DNA of 64,000 bases from Branchinecta lynchi (GCA_023053575.1 JAKZAP010000018.1:3224001-3288000), one strand, 5' to 3'. Counted from the first letter of the stretch, positions 42,735-52,992 are shown. Numbers and translations are program-made. The notes: a model not told the origin generated them from the letters alone.

Positions 42735-42795
42735 AAAGAAATAGAAAACCGTGATTTTCGGGGTTACCCCGAAAATCACGGTTTTCTATTTCTTT
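42735..42795. repeat. Perfect 29-base inverted repeat (hairpin, 3-base loop)
   Basis: Arms 42735-42763 and 42767-42795 are exact complements around TTA: AAAGAAATAGAAAACC...TTTTCGGGG and its reverse complement. Pairing stops at 42734/42796. As RNA it would fold into a 29-bp stem. It is in intron 5 of the borealin-like gene. Confidence 0.95.
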
Positions 42796-43313
42796 CGTAA
42801 CGAATGGGCAGCTTGGCTTCAAACCTTATATTAGCTTATTTTTATATCTTGGATCTGAATGTTTTTGACTCTGCTGAGAGAATTTCGTTTTTTTTTTTTT
42901 TTTGGCTCTAGAAGTGATGTTCGGAATATCACAGCTGGCCCGACAAGACAAAGTTCACCCCGACGCAGAGAATTTGAATTTCAACAAAAGTGTGCACTTC
43001 AGTGGCTAAGGAAGCGAAGCATGGGCAATGTTCAATTTCAGATTGTAAGGTTATTTCTAAAGAAAGACCGCTATTGCGTTTGACCCAGAAAAGATTTACT
43101 TTTCCGGCTATCGTTTACCTTTGTATTTGCTAAATATTCCAAGCATGGAGTCAAAAGCGAATAGAGGTACCACAATCCAAAAGAAGAAGTTCATCAGATG
43201 AAAACACTTTTAATGGATAGCAAAGCAAGGAAGGAACGAATAATCCGGTCTTCAAGTCTAGAAGTGAAGGAGTGATGGGTAAGTAGACTGTCATACCTCT
43301 GCCCTATTCAGTT

Positions 43314-43440
43314 TTTTCAGTTTCAGTTTTATTCATAACTAATAAAAAACACCATTAACTCTTTATGGCCCACCATAAGGCCTAACATAAGGCCTGGCAA
43401 CAGGCTGGGCATATTCTTTATTAATTTAGTCTTAAGGGAA
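43314..43440. repeat. Repeat representing the empty L insertion site
   Basis: TTCAGTTTCAGTTTTATTCA, ACTAATAAAAAACACCATTA and TTTATGGCCC run without interruption here. They match the two flanks of the L copy at 31242-35200. GGCC(T/A)AACATAAGGCCT forms a short palindrome-like tract just downstream. Confidence 0.65.
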
Positions 43441-43540
43441 ACAAACAAAACAAGTGAAAAAAAAAAACAACGGTTAAACTTCCGAGGAATGAGCGCACAA
43501 GGGATATGTGGATATGTAATCCACTTTAACTGTAACTCAC

Positions 43541-43768
43541 CACTCTTCCTTGAACGGAGGCAGATCGCGTAACCCCAATCGAAGGCAGAGGGCGGCGGAA
43601 GGTCGAATCCACAGATGGCGTACGCACAGCGGCGGCACGACGTGTTGGCCGGGCTCTTTCTTCGGTTGGTGGCACAACTTCAATTTTCGGCTTGGCTGGA
43701 CGACCCCTTTTGGGCGCGGGTACTTCTTCCACCGGGGTAGGAGACGAGCGCTTCCCCTCAATAGCACC
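43541..43768 (-). CDS. Borealin-like gene, exon 5, basic linker with AT-hook-like motif
   Basis: Acceptor GTCTTTGTCGTAG and donor AGTG|GTGAGT bound 228 bases that enter and leave in phase 0 (76 codons). The product is basic and Pro-rich, with KRGRPAKPK, an AT-hook-like GRP core that could touch the minor groove. It also has TRRAAAVRTPSVDS, with several Ser/Thr in basic contexts suitable for mitotic kinases. Borealin orthologues have a variable disordered basic linker at this position. The phases fit exons 4 and 6. Confidence 0.65.
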
Positions 43769-43972
43769 CTACGACAAAGACCCATAAAGCGATGGTAGAA
43801 CGTACAACCTTGCATGCAACCCCATTTGTTAACGCTTCGGATAATGGCGTCAATTTACAGCTGATTTGGAAAGGGGAGACGGGTAGATAGTCTGTGATTG
43901 AAGGCAGTATTTTCTTTCTCACCAAGTCTACGGGGGGATGTGTAGAAAAACAGCTGGGATGGGTCTGTAATT

Positions 43973-44413
43973 AGTTGCGTTTTTGATCGCCTGTGTCTGA
44001 TCTCCTGTGAGTTCGCCGTTGTAGCTTAATTTCCGTTTTTACACTCAGTTCGCCTGATGCCTGGCGCCTTCGCCGTTTCAAGACGCAGGTGTATTAAAAC
44101 GGAAAATATGCATCCCGGCAAATCATTCATCAAATCACCTAAATAAGTCAGTAAAGGGTAGTTACATTTGACAGTGAAAAGGCTATTCTTGTAGTCAAAA
44201 TATACAAGTTGTAATCATCCATTTCCAAACACACTTTCCATGACTTTCAATTTTGTTGGGCTAATTTATTCATGACAGGCGAACTCAGACTGCGTCACAG
44301 CTCGCCATTCTACTTGCAGGTGTTGTAGAACCGAGAACTGACACGGTCTCCCTTTCAGCAAAAACGAGAAATAAGAAGAACTGATATCAGGAACGGCAAT
44401 CAAAAACACAACT
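43973..44413. mobile_element. Inverted-repeat element with AGTTGCGTTTTTGATCG ends, copy 2
   Basis: AGTTGCGTTTTTGATCGCC and GGCAATCAAAAACACAACT are near-perfect inverted ends of a 441-base non-coding segment. GTTCGCC motifs and their complement (GGCGAAC) recur inside. It is related to 1318-1516. Confidence 0.75.
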
Positions 44414-44474
44414 ATTGTTTAACCAATATAGCACTTTTTCAAATGAAGCAGGTACATTAGAACACTGGACCCGG

Positions 44475-44899
44475 CAGAGGTGTTACTAACCACAATGTTT
44501 TTTTAGGGGCAGATATTTATGACTGGCTGGTAATTTGTCACCTACCGTCTCTGCAGTATGTGTTTTCAAGAAAAAGAAGACCAAATATTTCGATGGGATC
44601 CTAATAGGGAATATTTATCGGACTTCTTCGTCCACAAATCAGTACCATTTCCAGTCTTCACTAAATCCTTTTAACATATTATTTATCACTAACCAACCAC
44701 TTATTCAGATCTGCCAGCCAATTCCTTTGTGTCTTAATTTCCAGTCTAACTAGATTTACGACGGGAATAACATGGTTCAAAAAGACACTTTTGACGAAAA
44801 TCCGACTATTTTCAAGAGAAAATCTACTGTTAATATGATAAATCGACTGATTTTTAGGAAAACTGACCGTTTTCATGAAAAAAATCAACTGTTTTTACA
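44475..44899 (+). mobile_element. hAT-type MITE with CAGAGGCG-like end, copy 2, right end lost
   Basis: It begins CAGAGGTGTTACTAACCACA and contains GACTGGCTGGTAATTTGTC and several CGACTATTTTC/GACCGTTTTC repeats as in 57268-57544. It runs into the L element at 44900 without its right end, so L or a deletion removed it. Confidence 0.55.
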
Positions 44900-45316
44900 A
44901 ACAAGAGCCGAGCTCATATGACTTGTTACGAGTAGGTGGTACACGAAAGTAGATGAGAACGTCTCGAAGTAAACCCGCCATCCAAAAATGCGGTTCGGAA
45001 AGAGAAATAGGATATTTAGTTTCACTCACTTCTGAGCAGTTCCGGCATAATCTCGTATTATCTGCAGCATATGCGCACGACTGTTCAAACTTCCAAGTTT
45101 CAGCCCAATAAATCCACTCGTTCGATCCCTAGATGTGTTACACCATTTCCGGTACTCGCTCCATCTTCCCCTACCGTGATCATTTTTGGAAAATTCCGGT
45201 ACCCCCCCCCCCCCCCCACACACCGTAGGACCTGTGAATCCCCTCTTCCCCTCCATCACGTTTTATTGAAGTCGGAGCATAGCTTATCTCCAAATTTTCA
45301 GTACCCCCCCCCCCCC

Positions 45317-46092
45317 CAGGGTTCCAGCCGGTTAATACCAAGGTGATTTCTGCCGGTATGGTTAAAATCAAGTTGCATGGATAAAATCAAGTAACTGGCT
45401 AAAATCAAAACTGCTACTATGTGATTTTGATAGCACTCCGCTATTCTAAGACTGTCATACTTCTTTCATGTATTAAAGATTGTAGTTCATGTTAGCCTAG
45501 AGAGGACGGAAGGATGCAGAATAATGTCAACACTGAATAGGTGTAGGCTAAGTCATATCTGCCATTATAAATGGCACTGAAGCTAGGTTCCTTCATTTAT
45601 ATGCACAAGTTTCTGCTGAGAATCCCTACAAAGCTACCGTGTAACATACTATCAACAAAACAAGAAGGAAAAGCCATAAAATTACAAGCTCAATTCTTGA
45701 AGTAGCCTATTTACTATCCGCGTATCGTATCAACATGTACAACAAATCGCCTCCGCAGTTTCTAATAGCCACCTCGCTTTAATATAATACGGTGCGAACT
45801 CCCGGTATAAAGAAATCGCAGGAAGCAACGTGACCTGATGACTCACTCGTGTCAAACCCAAACCGGTTTTCTGGATTGGAGTAGGCGAGCTAATTAGTCC
45901 GGGAATCAACCCTGGTTGAAAAATAGTCGGAAAACAATGAACAAACAACAGTAAAGATTGATACGTAGAAAAGATCAGTGCGGTTTGATTTTAGCCAGTT
46001 TTAGCCGGCAAAAATCGGTTTTTATTAATAAAAACCGATTAAAACCGCAGGTATGGTAAAAATCAATTTTAGCCGGCAAAAACGGAACCCTG
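45317..46092. mobile_element. hAT-type element inserted in the poly-C of L
   Basis: Ends CAGGGTTCC and GGAACCCTG are exact inverted repeats. The flanks on both sides are C-runs, so an 8-base CCCCCCCC duplication is possible but cannot be proved. TTTTAGCCGGCAAAAA occurs repeatedly near the right end. 46013-46040 is a perfect 28-base palindrome (AATCGGTTTTTATT and its complement). There is no transposase frame. Confidence 0.7.
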
Positions 46093-47296
46093 CCCCCCCC
46101 CCACCTTGAATGAATCCGTCCCTAACACCAAATAACAAATCTAGGCCGCACAAGCTTGGCATTGTCGAACTTGCATCTCATTCGGTCCAACCGTTTGATT
46201 TTTGTGCATGTCAAGATTTTCCGACCCCAACTCCCCCAACCATAGTCGCATACAGTTCGAACGCATGTCTTACATGTCGAGTTCATAGATTTTTATCACC
46301 CATTAAGTTTCACTCGAATCAGACCACTCGTTCGCAATTTGCAGCAGTTTCCATATTTCCCTTCCCTCGCTCCCCCCAAGATGCTGCCTGCAGTACATCT
46401 GGAGCTATTCTAACTCGCGACTACCGAAATTCTAGGACCCCCCCCCCCCCTAGAGCCCCGAACTGGCTCAGTCAGTTTCGTATATAGGCCTAATGCATGT
46501 TCTCCCAATTAAGTTCCGTCCCAATCCCTTTGCTTTAAGCGTTTTTTTAGTTTTCCGCTATCTAGGACTTGTGTTTTTTCTTCCCACCAAGTTTCATCCC
46601 GATTCCTCCACTCTAAGCGTTTGTCAAGATTTCCGGTTCCCTCCACCATCTCCCCCCCCCCCCCGTGTCATCGGATCCGGTCCGGATTTAAAGTGGGACG
46701 TCTGAGACACGAGGTCATCCTAAATATCAACTTTCATCAAGATCCAATCAACCGTTCGCAAGTTAAAAATACCTCAATTTTGTCTTCCCCGTCCCTCCAC
46801 CCCCCCCCCCTAGATGGTCGGATCGGGGAAGTGACTATTTCCTATTTAATCTGGTCGGGTCCTTGACATGCTTGCCAATTTTCATTGCTCTAGCACATCA
46901 GGAAGCATCGAACTCGCGGGATCACTAGAAATTAGGACTCCTCCCCCCCCAACTCCCCCAAAGTGAGCGGATCCGTTCCGGTTATGTCAGTCAGGTATCT
47001 AGGGATTATGCTTGTTCTTTCTACCAAGTTTCATCCGGATCTCTCCACTCTAAGCGTTTTTCAAGATTTCCGGTTTCCCCTTCCAATTCCCCCCAATGTC
47101 ACCGGATCCGGTCTGGATTTAAAATGGAACGTCTGAGACACGAGGTCCTTCCATATATCAAGTTTTGTTAAGATCCGATGACCCGTTCGTAAGCTAAAAA
47201 TATATAATTTAAAAAAAAAAAAATCCGGATTCCCCGTCCCTCCACTCCCCTCAAGATGGTCGGATCGGGGAAGCGATTATTTCTAATTTAATCTGA

Positions 47297-47465
47297 GCGC
47301 GGTCGCTGCACGACTCAGAGGTTCGTGGTTCGATCCAGCATTTGGGCAGCGCTCTTTTTGCTACGTTTCGCTCCGCTTTTGCTTTATAGTTGCCGGACTC
47401 CCGGATCCGGGGAAAGTCGGATTGGGGAAGTGATTAATTGTAAGTTGATCTGGTCCGCCCACCTG
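47297..47465 (+). repeat. tRNA-derived SINE-like segment, copy 1 of a duplication in L
   Basis: GGTCGCTGCACGACTCAGAG, then GTGGTTCGATCC (a B-box match), TTTGGGCAGCGCTCTTTTTG and GTTTCGCTCCGC. The continuation into CGGATTGGGGAAGTGATTAA is L sequence. It is repeated at 48170-48345, an offset of about 885 bases. The A box is missing here. Confidence 0.6.
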
Positions 47466-48169
47466 GAAGTACATTAACTACGGATAGTCGGAATTCCGGA
47501 ACCCCCCTCCAACTCCCCCCCCCCACAGTGTCCGAATCCGGTCCAGTTCTGTCAGTGATGTATATAGAGCTTGTGCTTATTCTTACCACCAAGTTTTATC
47601 CCGATCGGTCCACTCTGAGAGTTTCACATGATTTCCGGTTCCCCCCTTCGACCCACCCCCAAGATTCATCGGATCCGGTCCGGACTTGAAATGAGACATC
47701 TGAGACACGAGATCTTTCCAGATATCAAGTTTCATTAAGATCCGATCACCCAAAATCGACTATTCGTGAATAGCGAAGCAACGAAGTAACGCACTTCATC
47801 GGGTCTTCGAGCCTCTTTAAGTGAATGTTCGAAAGTTATGAATGTCCCTATTTTCCGGATTCCCCCCCCCCTCCCCCACGATGGTCTGATCGGGCAAGTG
47901 ACTACTTCCAACTTAGTCTGGTCGGGTCCCTGATATGCCTGCGAAGTTTCATCGTCCTAGCTTGCGTGGAAGTGCCCGAACTATTATTTATGTTTCTTGA
48001 CTATGCCCAGGTTAATCAGGTCGGGTCCCCGATTCAATCTTTTAACAATATATACTCCCGCATGCGCTCCCTAATACATCCAATGTTCCTGACAAGTTCC
48101 ATTATCCTAACTTATGTAATTTGTTTAGTTTATCCAGTTTCTCTGCATTCGCTCTCTCATACATGGAGT

Positions 48170-48345
48170 CTTGGCCCAGTTGGTAGAGCGGTCGCTGTAC
48201 AACTCAGAGCTTTGTGGTTCGGTCCCGCATTTGGGCAGCGCTCTTTTTGCTACGTTTCGCTCCGCTTTTGCTTTATAGTTTCCGGACTCCCGGATCCGGG
48301 GAAAGTCGGATTGGGTAAATGATTAATTGTAAGTTGATCTGGTCC
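48170..48345 (+). repeat. tRNA-derived SINE-like segment, copy 2 of a duplication in L
   Basis: TGGCCCAGTTGGTAGAGCGG matches a tRNA A box, and GTGGTTCGGTCCCGC a B box. The anticodon region is too degenerate to name. The downstream part equals that at 47297. Confidence 0.6.
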
Positions 48346-48888
48346 GGTCCTTAATATGCCTGCCAAGTTTCATCGTCCTAGCTTATCTGGAAGTGCCCGA
48401 ACTAGCAAAACCGGGATCGACAGACCGACTGACGGACAGAAATTACAATCGCTATATGGCACTTGGCCGAGGGCAAGTGCCATAAAAACCGCGGCGCTTA
48501 CGGACGGGCCGACAACATTGGGGGGGGGGGGGAACGACAACCCAATGTTATCGATGTTCTCGGACTTCTGCTTTAAGACAAAAATACTGGTAGAAGCTAT
48601 TCTAACATTTCTGCCTAACAATCAGCCAATTTTTCAAGAAGAAAAGGTGTAGGCGATCCGCTCAGCTATCGTGTATATAGTTTGACCTACTGAATAATTC
48701 ACGAGCGGGCGGAATTCACTGACTCGTTTAGATAAAGGGTACATTAATCTACCGTTCCTTGCGAATAAAGTTGGCTAGTATAAGGATTTTGCAGGAAGAA
48801 CGAGTATAGTAATGCTTACAATAATTATTCCTACTCCCCAATGTTCACCCTAAATAAAACATTAATCTAAATAATAAACAATACTTAC

Positions 48889-49028
48889 CTCCTGACTAGC
48901 CAGAATGTCAGCTATCTTGCTCTTGAGGACATATCGCGGCTTTTTGTTTTTGAACATATGAACCTCTCTTCTCATATTATCAGCAATGCCCAGAAGTTTC
49001 CCCTCCTGTGCAGTAAATCGTGGCAAAA
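48889..49028 (-). CDS. Borealin-like gene, exon 4
   Basis: Acceptor GTTCTTTTTTAG and donor CAGGAG|GTAAGT bound 140 bases, entering in phase 1 and leaving in phase 0, with 46 codons. The peptide has LPRFTAQEGKLLGIADNMRR, then a basic FKNKKPRYVLKSKI segment, and is likely helical. I recognise no named domain. The phases match exons 3 and 5 exactly. Confidence 0.65.
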
Positions 49029-49040
49029 CTAAAAAAGAAC

Positions 49041-49240
49041 AAGACCAAAGGTTTCGATACCAACGTTTAACCTCTGATCAACTTCAGATAAGACTTTCGC
49101 TCTTACCAGTTTTCCGGTTTTCGCCGGATTCCAGGCAAACTACTTGTCGGGCGAAAATGGAAAAATTCAAAATCAGATTCCGCATGTCCCTGTACCCATG
49201 TATCGAACTTCGCACAGAACTTTTACTTTTATGAAATTTC
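49041..49240 (+). repeat. G-element 5' fragment
   Basis: GAACAAGACCAAAGGTTTCG starts only a dozen bases upstream (in gene sense) of the exon 4 acceptor, followed by module pieces with TTTTCCGGTTTTCGCCGG and CGCATGTCCC. It is an insertion very close to a splice site. Confidence 0.65.
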
Positions 49241-49260
49241 TGGGGTTTTTTTCAGGTCCA

Positions 49261-49512
49261 ATAACTGAAGCTTCTACCAACTTTAAATATCTTATTCGGG
49301 GAAATTACTTTTAAATACCACTGCAGTGTAAAAACTAGTCCTGAGATTTAAATTTTTGGCACGGCCGCTGTTTTTTGCTGCACGATTGGGGCGATGACAG
49401 GAAGGCTTTTTCTGTATCTTTATCAACTTCGGTTTTGTTAGTATTTGTTATTAATTTGAAAGCAATTTCCCCGAATAAGATATTTATAGTCGATAGAAGC
49501 TTCAGTTATTTA
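49261..49512. repeat. Imperfect long inverted repeat
   Basis: ATAACTGAAGCTTCTACCAA, then AAATATCTTATTCGGGGAAA (49261-49317), is mirrored at 49455-49512 (TTTCCCCGAATAAGATATTT...GAAGCTTCAGTTAT). The arms are about 55 bases with a few mismatches and a spacer of about 135. Confidence 0.8.
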
Positions 49513-49514
49513 CT

Positions 49515-49665
49515 GCAGGTTCCTTCACCGACGTTGACCTTGAAGATTGACAGAAAGAAAACATTGATAGAAGAAAGGATATTACAGAGGCAACCTAGAC
49601 TCTATTCTAGCGGAAGGTCATCGAAAAGGAGAACAAAGTTGGATTTACGTCAAAGAAGTCTTTAA
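49515..49665 (+). other. Possible plus-strand exon, unassigned
   Basis: AGTTATTTACTGCAG is followed by an open frame (VPSPTLTLKIDRKKTLIEER, then Arg/Lys-rich) ending in TAA at 49663-49665. It is very basic, and no family is recognised. It sits in an intron of the opposite-strand gene, next to the inverted repeat. It could be a terminal exon, or chance. Confidence 0.2.
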
Positions 49666-49724
49666 AAAGGGTTTTCCAGTCATTTTTTGGTCAGGGTGTG
49701 GTGAAACTTCGAAGTGACAACACA

Positions 49725-49835
49725 GCTCACTACTTGAATATGCCTGTCCAGCATGGCATTATGGAATTACAAAGAGTGACTCAGATAAGTTGGAAAGAAT
49801 CCAAAAACGTGATGTTCAAATTATAAAATATAATT
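49725..49835 (+). pseudogene. LINE reverse transcriptase fragment (family 3)
   Basis: The frame reads LEYACPAWHYGITKSDSDKL, then ERIQKRDVQII, the conserved segment after the RT domain of CR1-like LINEs. It breaks off at GATTAAAGCGCCGCAGGCG, a motif also seen in the hAT element at 22236. Confidence 0.7.
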
Positions 49836-49949
49836 TGATTAAAGCGCCGCAGGCGAAAAGTTTAGCTTATATTGCGATGGCATAACTAAGTTTAGCTATA
49901 TCTAGTTCAGCTTGTCGTCTATCGCCTGGAGGCTGTTCACCTTGGGGAC

Positions 49950-50372
49950 CTGATGCGGATATCGGTACGGTCTGGTGGGATCGTTACAGCGCCACTTTAT
50001 AAAAATTATGTAAGGCCCATTTCAGAGTACGGCTGCCAAGTTTGGCATCCTGGCTTAAGTAAAGCTGAGGATGCCGAAATCGAACGACTGCAGAAGACAG
50101 CCTGCAGAATAATACTTGGTCACAATTACAAATCTTATAACGAAAGCCTTCAAATCCTCGATATCGAGAAACTGTCGGAAAGAAGACATAATCTTCTCAT
50201 GCGTTTTGGCCACCAAATTTTGAATTCTCAACACCACAGGAAAGAACTGAAAAGAACAGGACCATCCTTCCCGACTTCGTTACACCCTCTCATGGACCGA
50301 ATACGCGAAGCAGGGACGACTCGAAACCGAAGCTTGTTCCCCCACCTACGAAATCTTCAGAAAGATACCTAA
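49950..50372 (+). pseudogene. LINE reverse transcriptase C-terminus (family 4)
   Basis: The open frame of 139 codons contains YVRPISEYGCQVWHPGLSKA, ERLQKTACRIILG and SERRHNLLMRFGHQI, the standard RT-thumb and C-terminal sequence of CR1/L2-like LINEs. It stops at 50372. The catalytic FADD region and the endonuclease are absent, so it is a dead 5'-truncated copy. Confidence 0.85.
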
Positions 50373-50504
50373 ATTCAATCGTTCCGTATTTTACTAACTG
50401 TTCATGATTTATGTTCATTTCCTATTTATTGTTTGTTAGTTTGTGTTTTATTTGTATTGTAGTGAGTTTTTATTTTTCGAATTCCCGCCCGTGTTAGCTT
50501 AGTG

Positions 50505-50935
50505 CTATTATGGTTGAAAATAAAATTGATGGCCATAAAATGCCGTACTCGTATCTCCTAAAGGAGTGCAAGCTGGAACCTCTTTCTGTTCGTAGAGAAC
50601 AGCTGTGCCAACGTTTGGGAGCAAAGTTGTTATCCCACCCTTTCTACCGAAATATCCTTCCTCCACCCTTTAAACCGGAAAGAAACAGACCTCCAAGAGA
50701 AGCAGCTATGAAAGTACCAAAACTCATACCTGTCGCTTGTAAGACTGAAAGGTGCCGTAATACTTTTGTGCCTCGATTTACCTTGTACCATAACAACCTT
50801 ACTTAAATTACTGTATTTATTTTATGACAATTGTATATATGCTTTAGTTGTAGATGCCAATTAATTTGCTCTCGCATGAAATGTTGTGTCGCATTTATTT
50901 TGAAATTAAATTAAATAAAATAACAGCGAGTAACG
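50505..50935 (+). pseudogene. LINE C-terminal fragment with 3' untranslated region (family 5)
   Basis: The frame 50510-50806 has PYSYLLKECKLEPLSVRREQ, then LCQRLGAKLLSHPFY, a LINE C-terminus related to but distinct from family 4. It ends with NTFVPRFTLYHN, a stop and a TTAAATTAAATAAAATA tail. Confidence 0.75.
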
Positions 50936-51139
50936 AACAATAAATGTGTCCTCAACCTGAACTTAGCGAAAACCATTCGAACAAATCTACGCCTTCGTCA
51001 AACGCTATCAGACTGAAAGACTTCGTGGACCACTAACTGAGCTAGAGCCCTTCCTTTCAGGCCAATCCGTTGGACGGCTACCCGTCTAGGCAGAAGCTAT
51101 AACAGTAATTCCATAACACCATGACGTAAAACTAATTGG

Positions 51140-51215
51140 GTACAGCCTGACTTATCCGGTTAGCACCATCACATATGATTCCCAGTCAACTTGGGTTGAA
51201 GGAGATTTATGGGAT
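51140..51215 (+). repeat. Fragment of the hammerhead-like dispersed repeat (downstream part)
   Basis: CAGCCTGACTTATCCGGTTA, then CACATATGATTCCCAGTCAA and CTTGGGTTGAAGGAG, match the part following the core at 12864. The core is missing here. Confidence 0.45.
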
Positions 51216-51232
51216 GTACTTTGAGCGTGTTC

Positions 51233-51526
51233 CATCCTACTTACCGTAGTTACTACGCATGACGTCACGAATTCTTTTTTTTGCTGTCAAGGCTGGAACG
51301 ATTTTTCTATTTTCCAGCAGGATCTCACGCCAGGGGCGAAGCCGACCAATCACGTTACAGAGATGCGTAGTTACTACGCTTACTACGCTCCCGAGCATGG
51401 GAAGCAAATAGTAACAATTAGTTACTATTCCGACAAGGTTGGAACGGTCAGCGTAGTAACTTTTCGTGAGGACGGAACGGAAATAGTAACTAATAGTAAC
51501 TATTTTTAGAAGGGTGGAACACGCTC
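51233..51526 (-). mobile_element. MITE with GAGCGTGTTCCA ends, copy 3
   Basis: Both ends are intact (GAGCGTGTTCCATCC, GGGTGGAACACGCTC) over 294 bases. It is inverted relative to copies 1 and 2. Bases just outside (TTT on both sides) could be a 3-base duplication, but the other copies do not confirm it. Confidence 0.85.
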
Positions 51527-51776
51527 TTTGTGACCAATATATCGTAGAAATCAGCCAGGTTGATTCAAATCGGTTAAACCAAGTTGCTCGTCGTTTCTTC
51601 GTTTTACGTTGTTATTATTGTTTCTGTATGGACCGTAGAGAAAACACGATTTTTTTATTTTTTTATGTAAATCTATCCGTAGCCTACTGCTTGTGGACGC
51701 ATCGTCTCTAACCGGGGGCGCTACAATAGAAAAGCTTTAGGAAAATTATGCAGCATTTTTTGCACTTCTCATCTTT

Positions 51777-51939
51777 TATTTCGTTCAGACGAAAGCCCAG
51801 TCCTGCGAAAGAAGGAACTAAAAAGATAAGCTCCGCTCCATCTCTAAAAATTATACCACAACCACATGCTAACGGAGAAATTCCAAGTCCAGGATGCAAG
51901 TTTACCCTTCCGAAATTTCCAAGTCTCTACCGAAAATAA
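51777..51939 (+). other. Possible plus-strand terminal exon, unassigned
   Basis: CTTTTATTTCGTTCAG is followed by a basic, Pro-rich frame (RRKPSPAKEGTKKISSAPSL) ending in TAA at 51937-51939. It has no recognised family and lies within intron 3 of the borealin-like gene on the other strand. Confidence 0.2.
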
Positions 51940-52721
51940 CCTACTGGGCCCAGCCAGCGCATGACCTTCTACCCTATTCTCTTTATACATAGTTGTGGTT
52001 AAATATGAATATATTATTAACCACAGTTTACCTGGCTTTTCTACCGCTATTGCCAAACGTAATAGTCATTCTGCAAATATTTTAGACGAGTGCCGCATTG
52101 TGTGGTGTACTCCTATTTGCCTCGGAGTGCCATAGGCTGATGTCTGATATTTTTTTCACCTTGTACACATTTATTCTTCTCAGCTCTTCTTTTTTCGTCT
52201 TTCTCTTACTTCGCTTCCGATACTTTTGGTTTTTCGAGAAGGGCAATAAAAGATTCATCCATTCACGTTTTGGCAGACTTTTGCAAAAAGAGATTTCAAT
52301 TCGTGGACACTCTTTGTTTTCTGCTTTTCTTGTTTTCGTTGTTTAGTGTATTTTCTTTCCTTTTTCTCGTTATAGTTTGGTTTTTGGTATGTTTGCATGA
52401 GTGACCCCTTCAATAAATCGATAACTTCAAATATTTATCTCTGCGCAGTAAGTCTGCGGACTTGTCACTGGAAACCGATCATGCAAATAATATATAATAA
52501 GAAAACTTTGACATGCAATTTAACTTACGCTTATCAGATATGGGTCTGCATAATTGCCAGTTAGACTAGAGGTTGTTTGAATGTCACTGCACTTCAACAA
52601 ACAAATTTACTTTAACCCTAATAGCACTAGGCTAACACGGGTGGAAATAGGAAAAAACAAACATTCACGTACAGTACAAATGAAACACAAACTAACAAAC
52701 AATAACTACGAAACGAACATA

Positions 52722-52992
52722 ATGTGTTGTCCCCAGATGGCCCATCTATTCCCCACTCCCCTCCCGTCTTCCGTGCGTCGGTCGGAGAGGAATACTGGCA
52801 ATCAGTTTTCCCCATATCCCGCTAATTTGTCTACCCAATTTTTACGTAGTTTCATCCCATCATTTATTTCTGGTAATTTCTTGTAAGTGTATTAGTTAAT
52901 TTGTTTCTTGTGTGTCTGTGTATTTTGTAAATTTGTATTCCTTTTATAGCTTTTAGCTATTCGGATTAAACTTGATTGATTGATTGATATAA
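52722..52992 (+). mobile_element. 5'-truncated LINE (family 1), 3' end
   Basis: The frame CCPQMAHLFPTPLPSSVRRS and the following FIPSFISG match 410-802 on the minus strand. The 3' untranslated region with TTTTAGCTATTCGG ends in TTGATTGATTGATTGAT. It is in intron 3 of the borealin-like gene. Confidence 0.8.

Larger units (their letters stand above)
44900..48488 (+). mobile_element. L element carrying a hAT insertion and an internal duplication
   Basis: The start AACAAGAGCCGAGCTCATAT and the end GACGGACAGAAATTACAATC, then hairpin ATATGGCACTTGGCC...GGGCAAGTGCCATA and AAAAA, are present. A 776-base element occupies 45317-46092. A segment of about 170 bases containing a tRNA-like SINE is present twice, at 47297 and 48175. 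A fragment of the TTAA-type MITE (ATTCGTGAATAGCGAAGCAA) is at about 47760-47815. Confidence 0.75.

Noticed and set aside
51777..51939. Second borealin-like terminal exon on the plus strand
   Set aside because: The Pro-rich peptide looked similar at first, but it lacks the PKFD and GSPL motifs. Retained only as a low-confidence possible exon.
52098..52346. Hydrophobic 82-codon frame that could be a membrane protein
   Set aside because: Ser/Phe/Leu-rich translation of a T-rich strand inside an intron, without signals of a gene.
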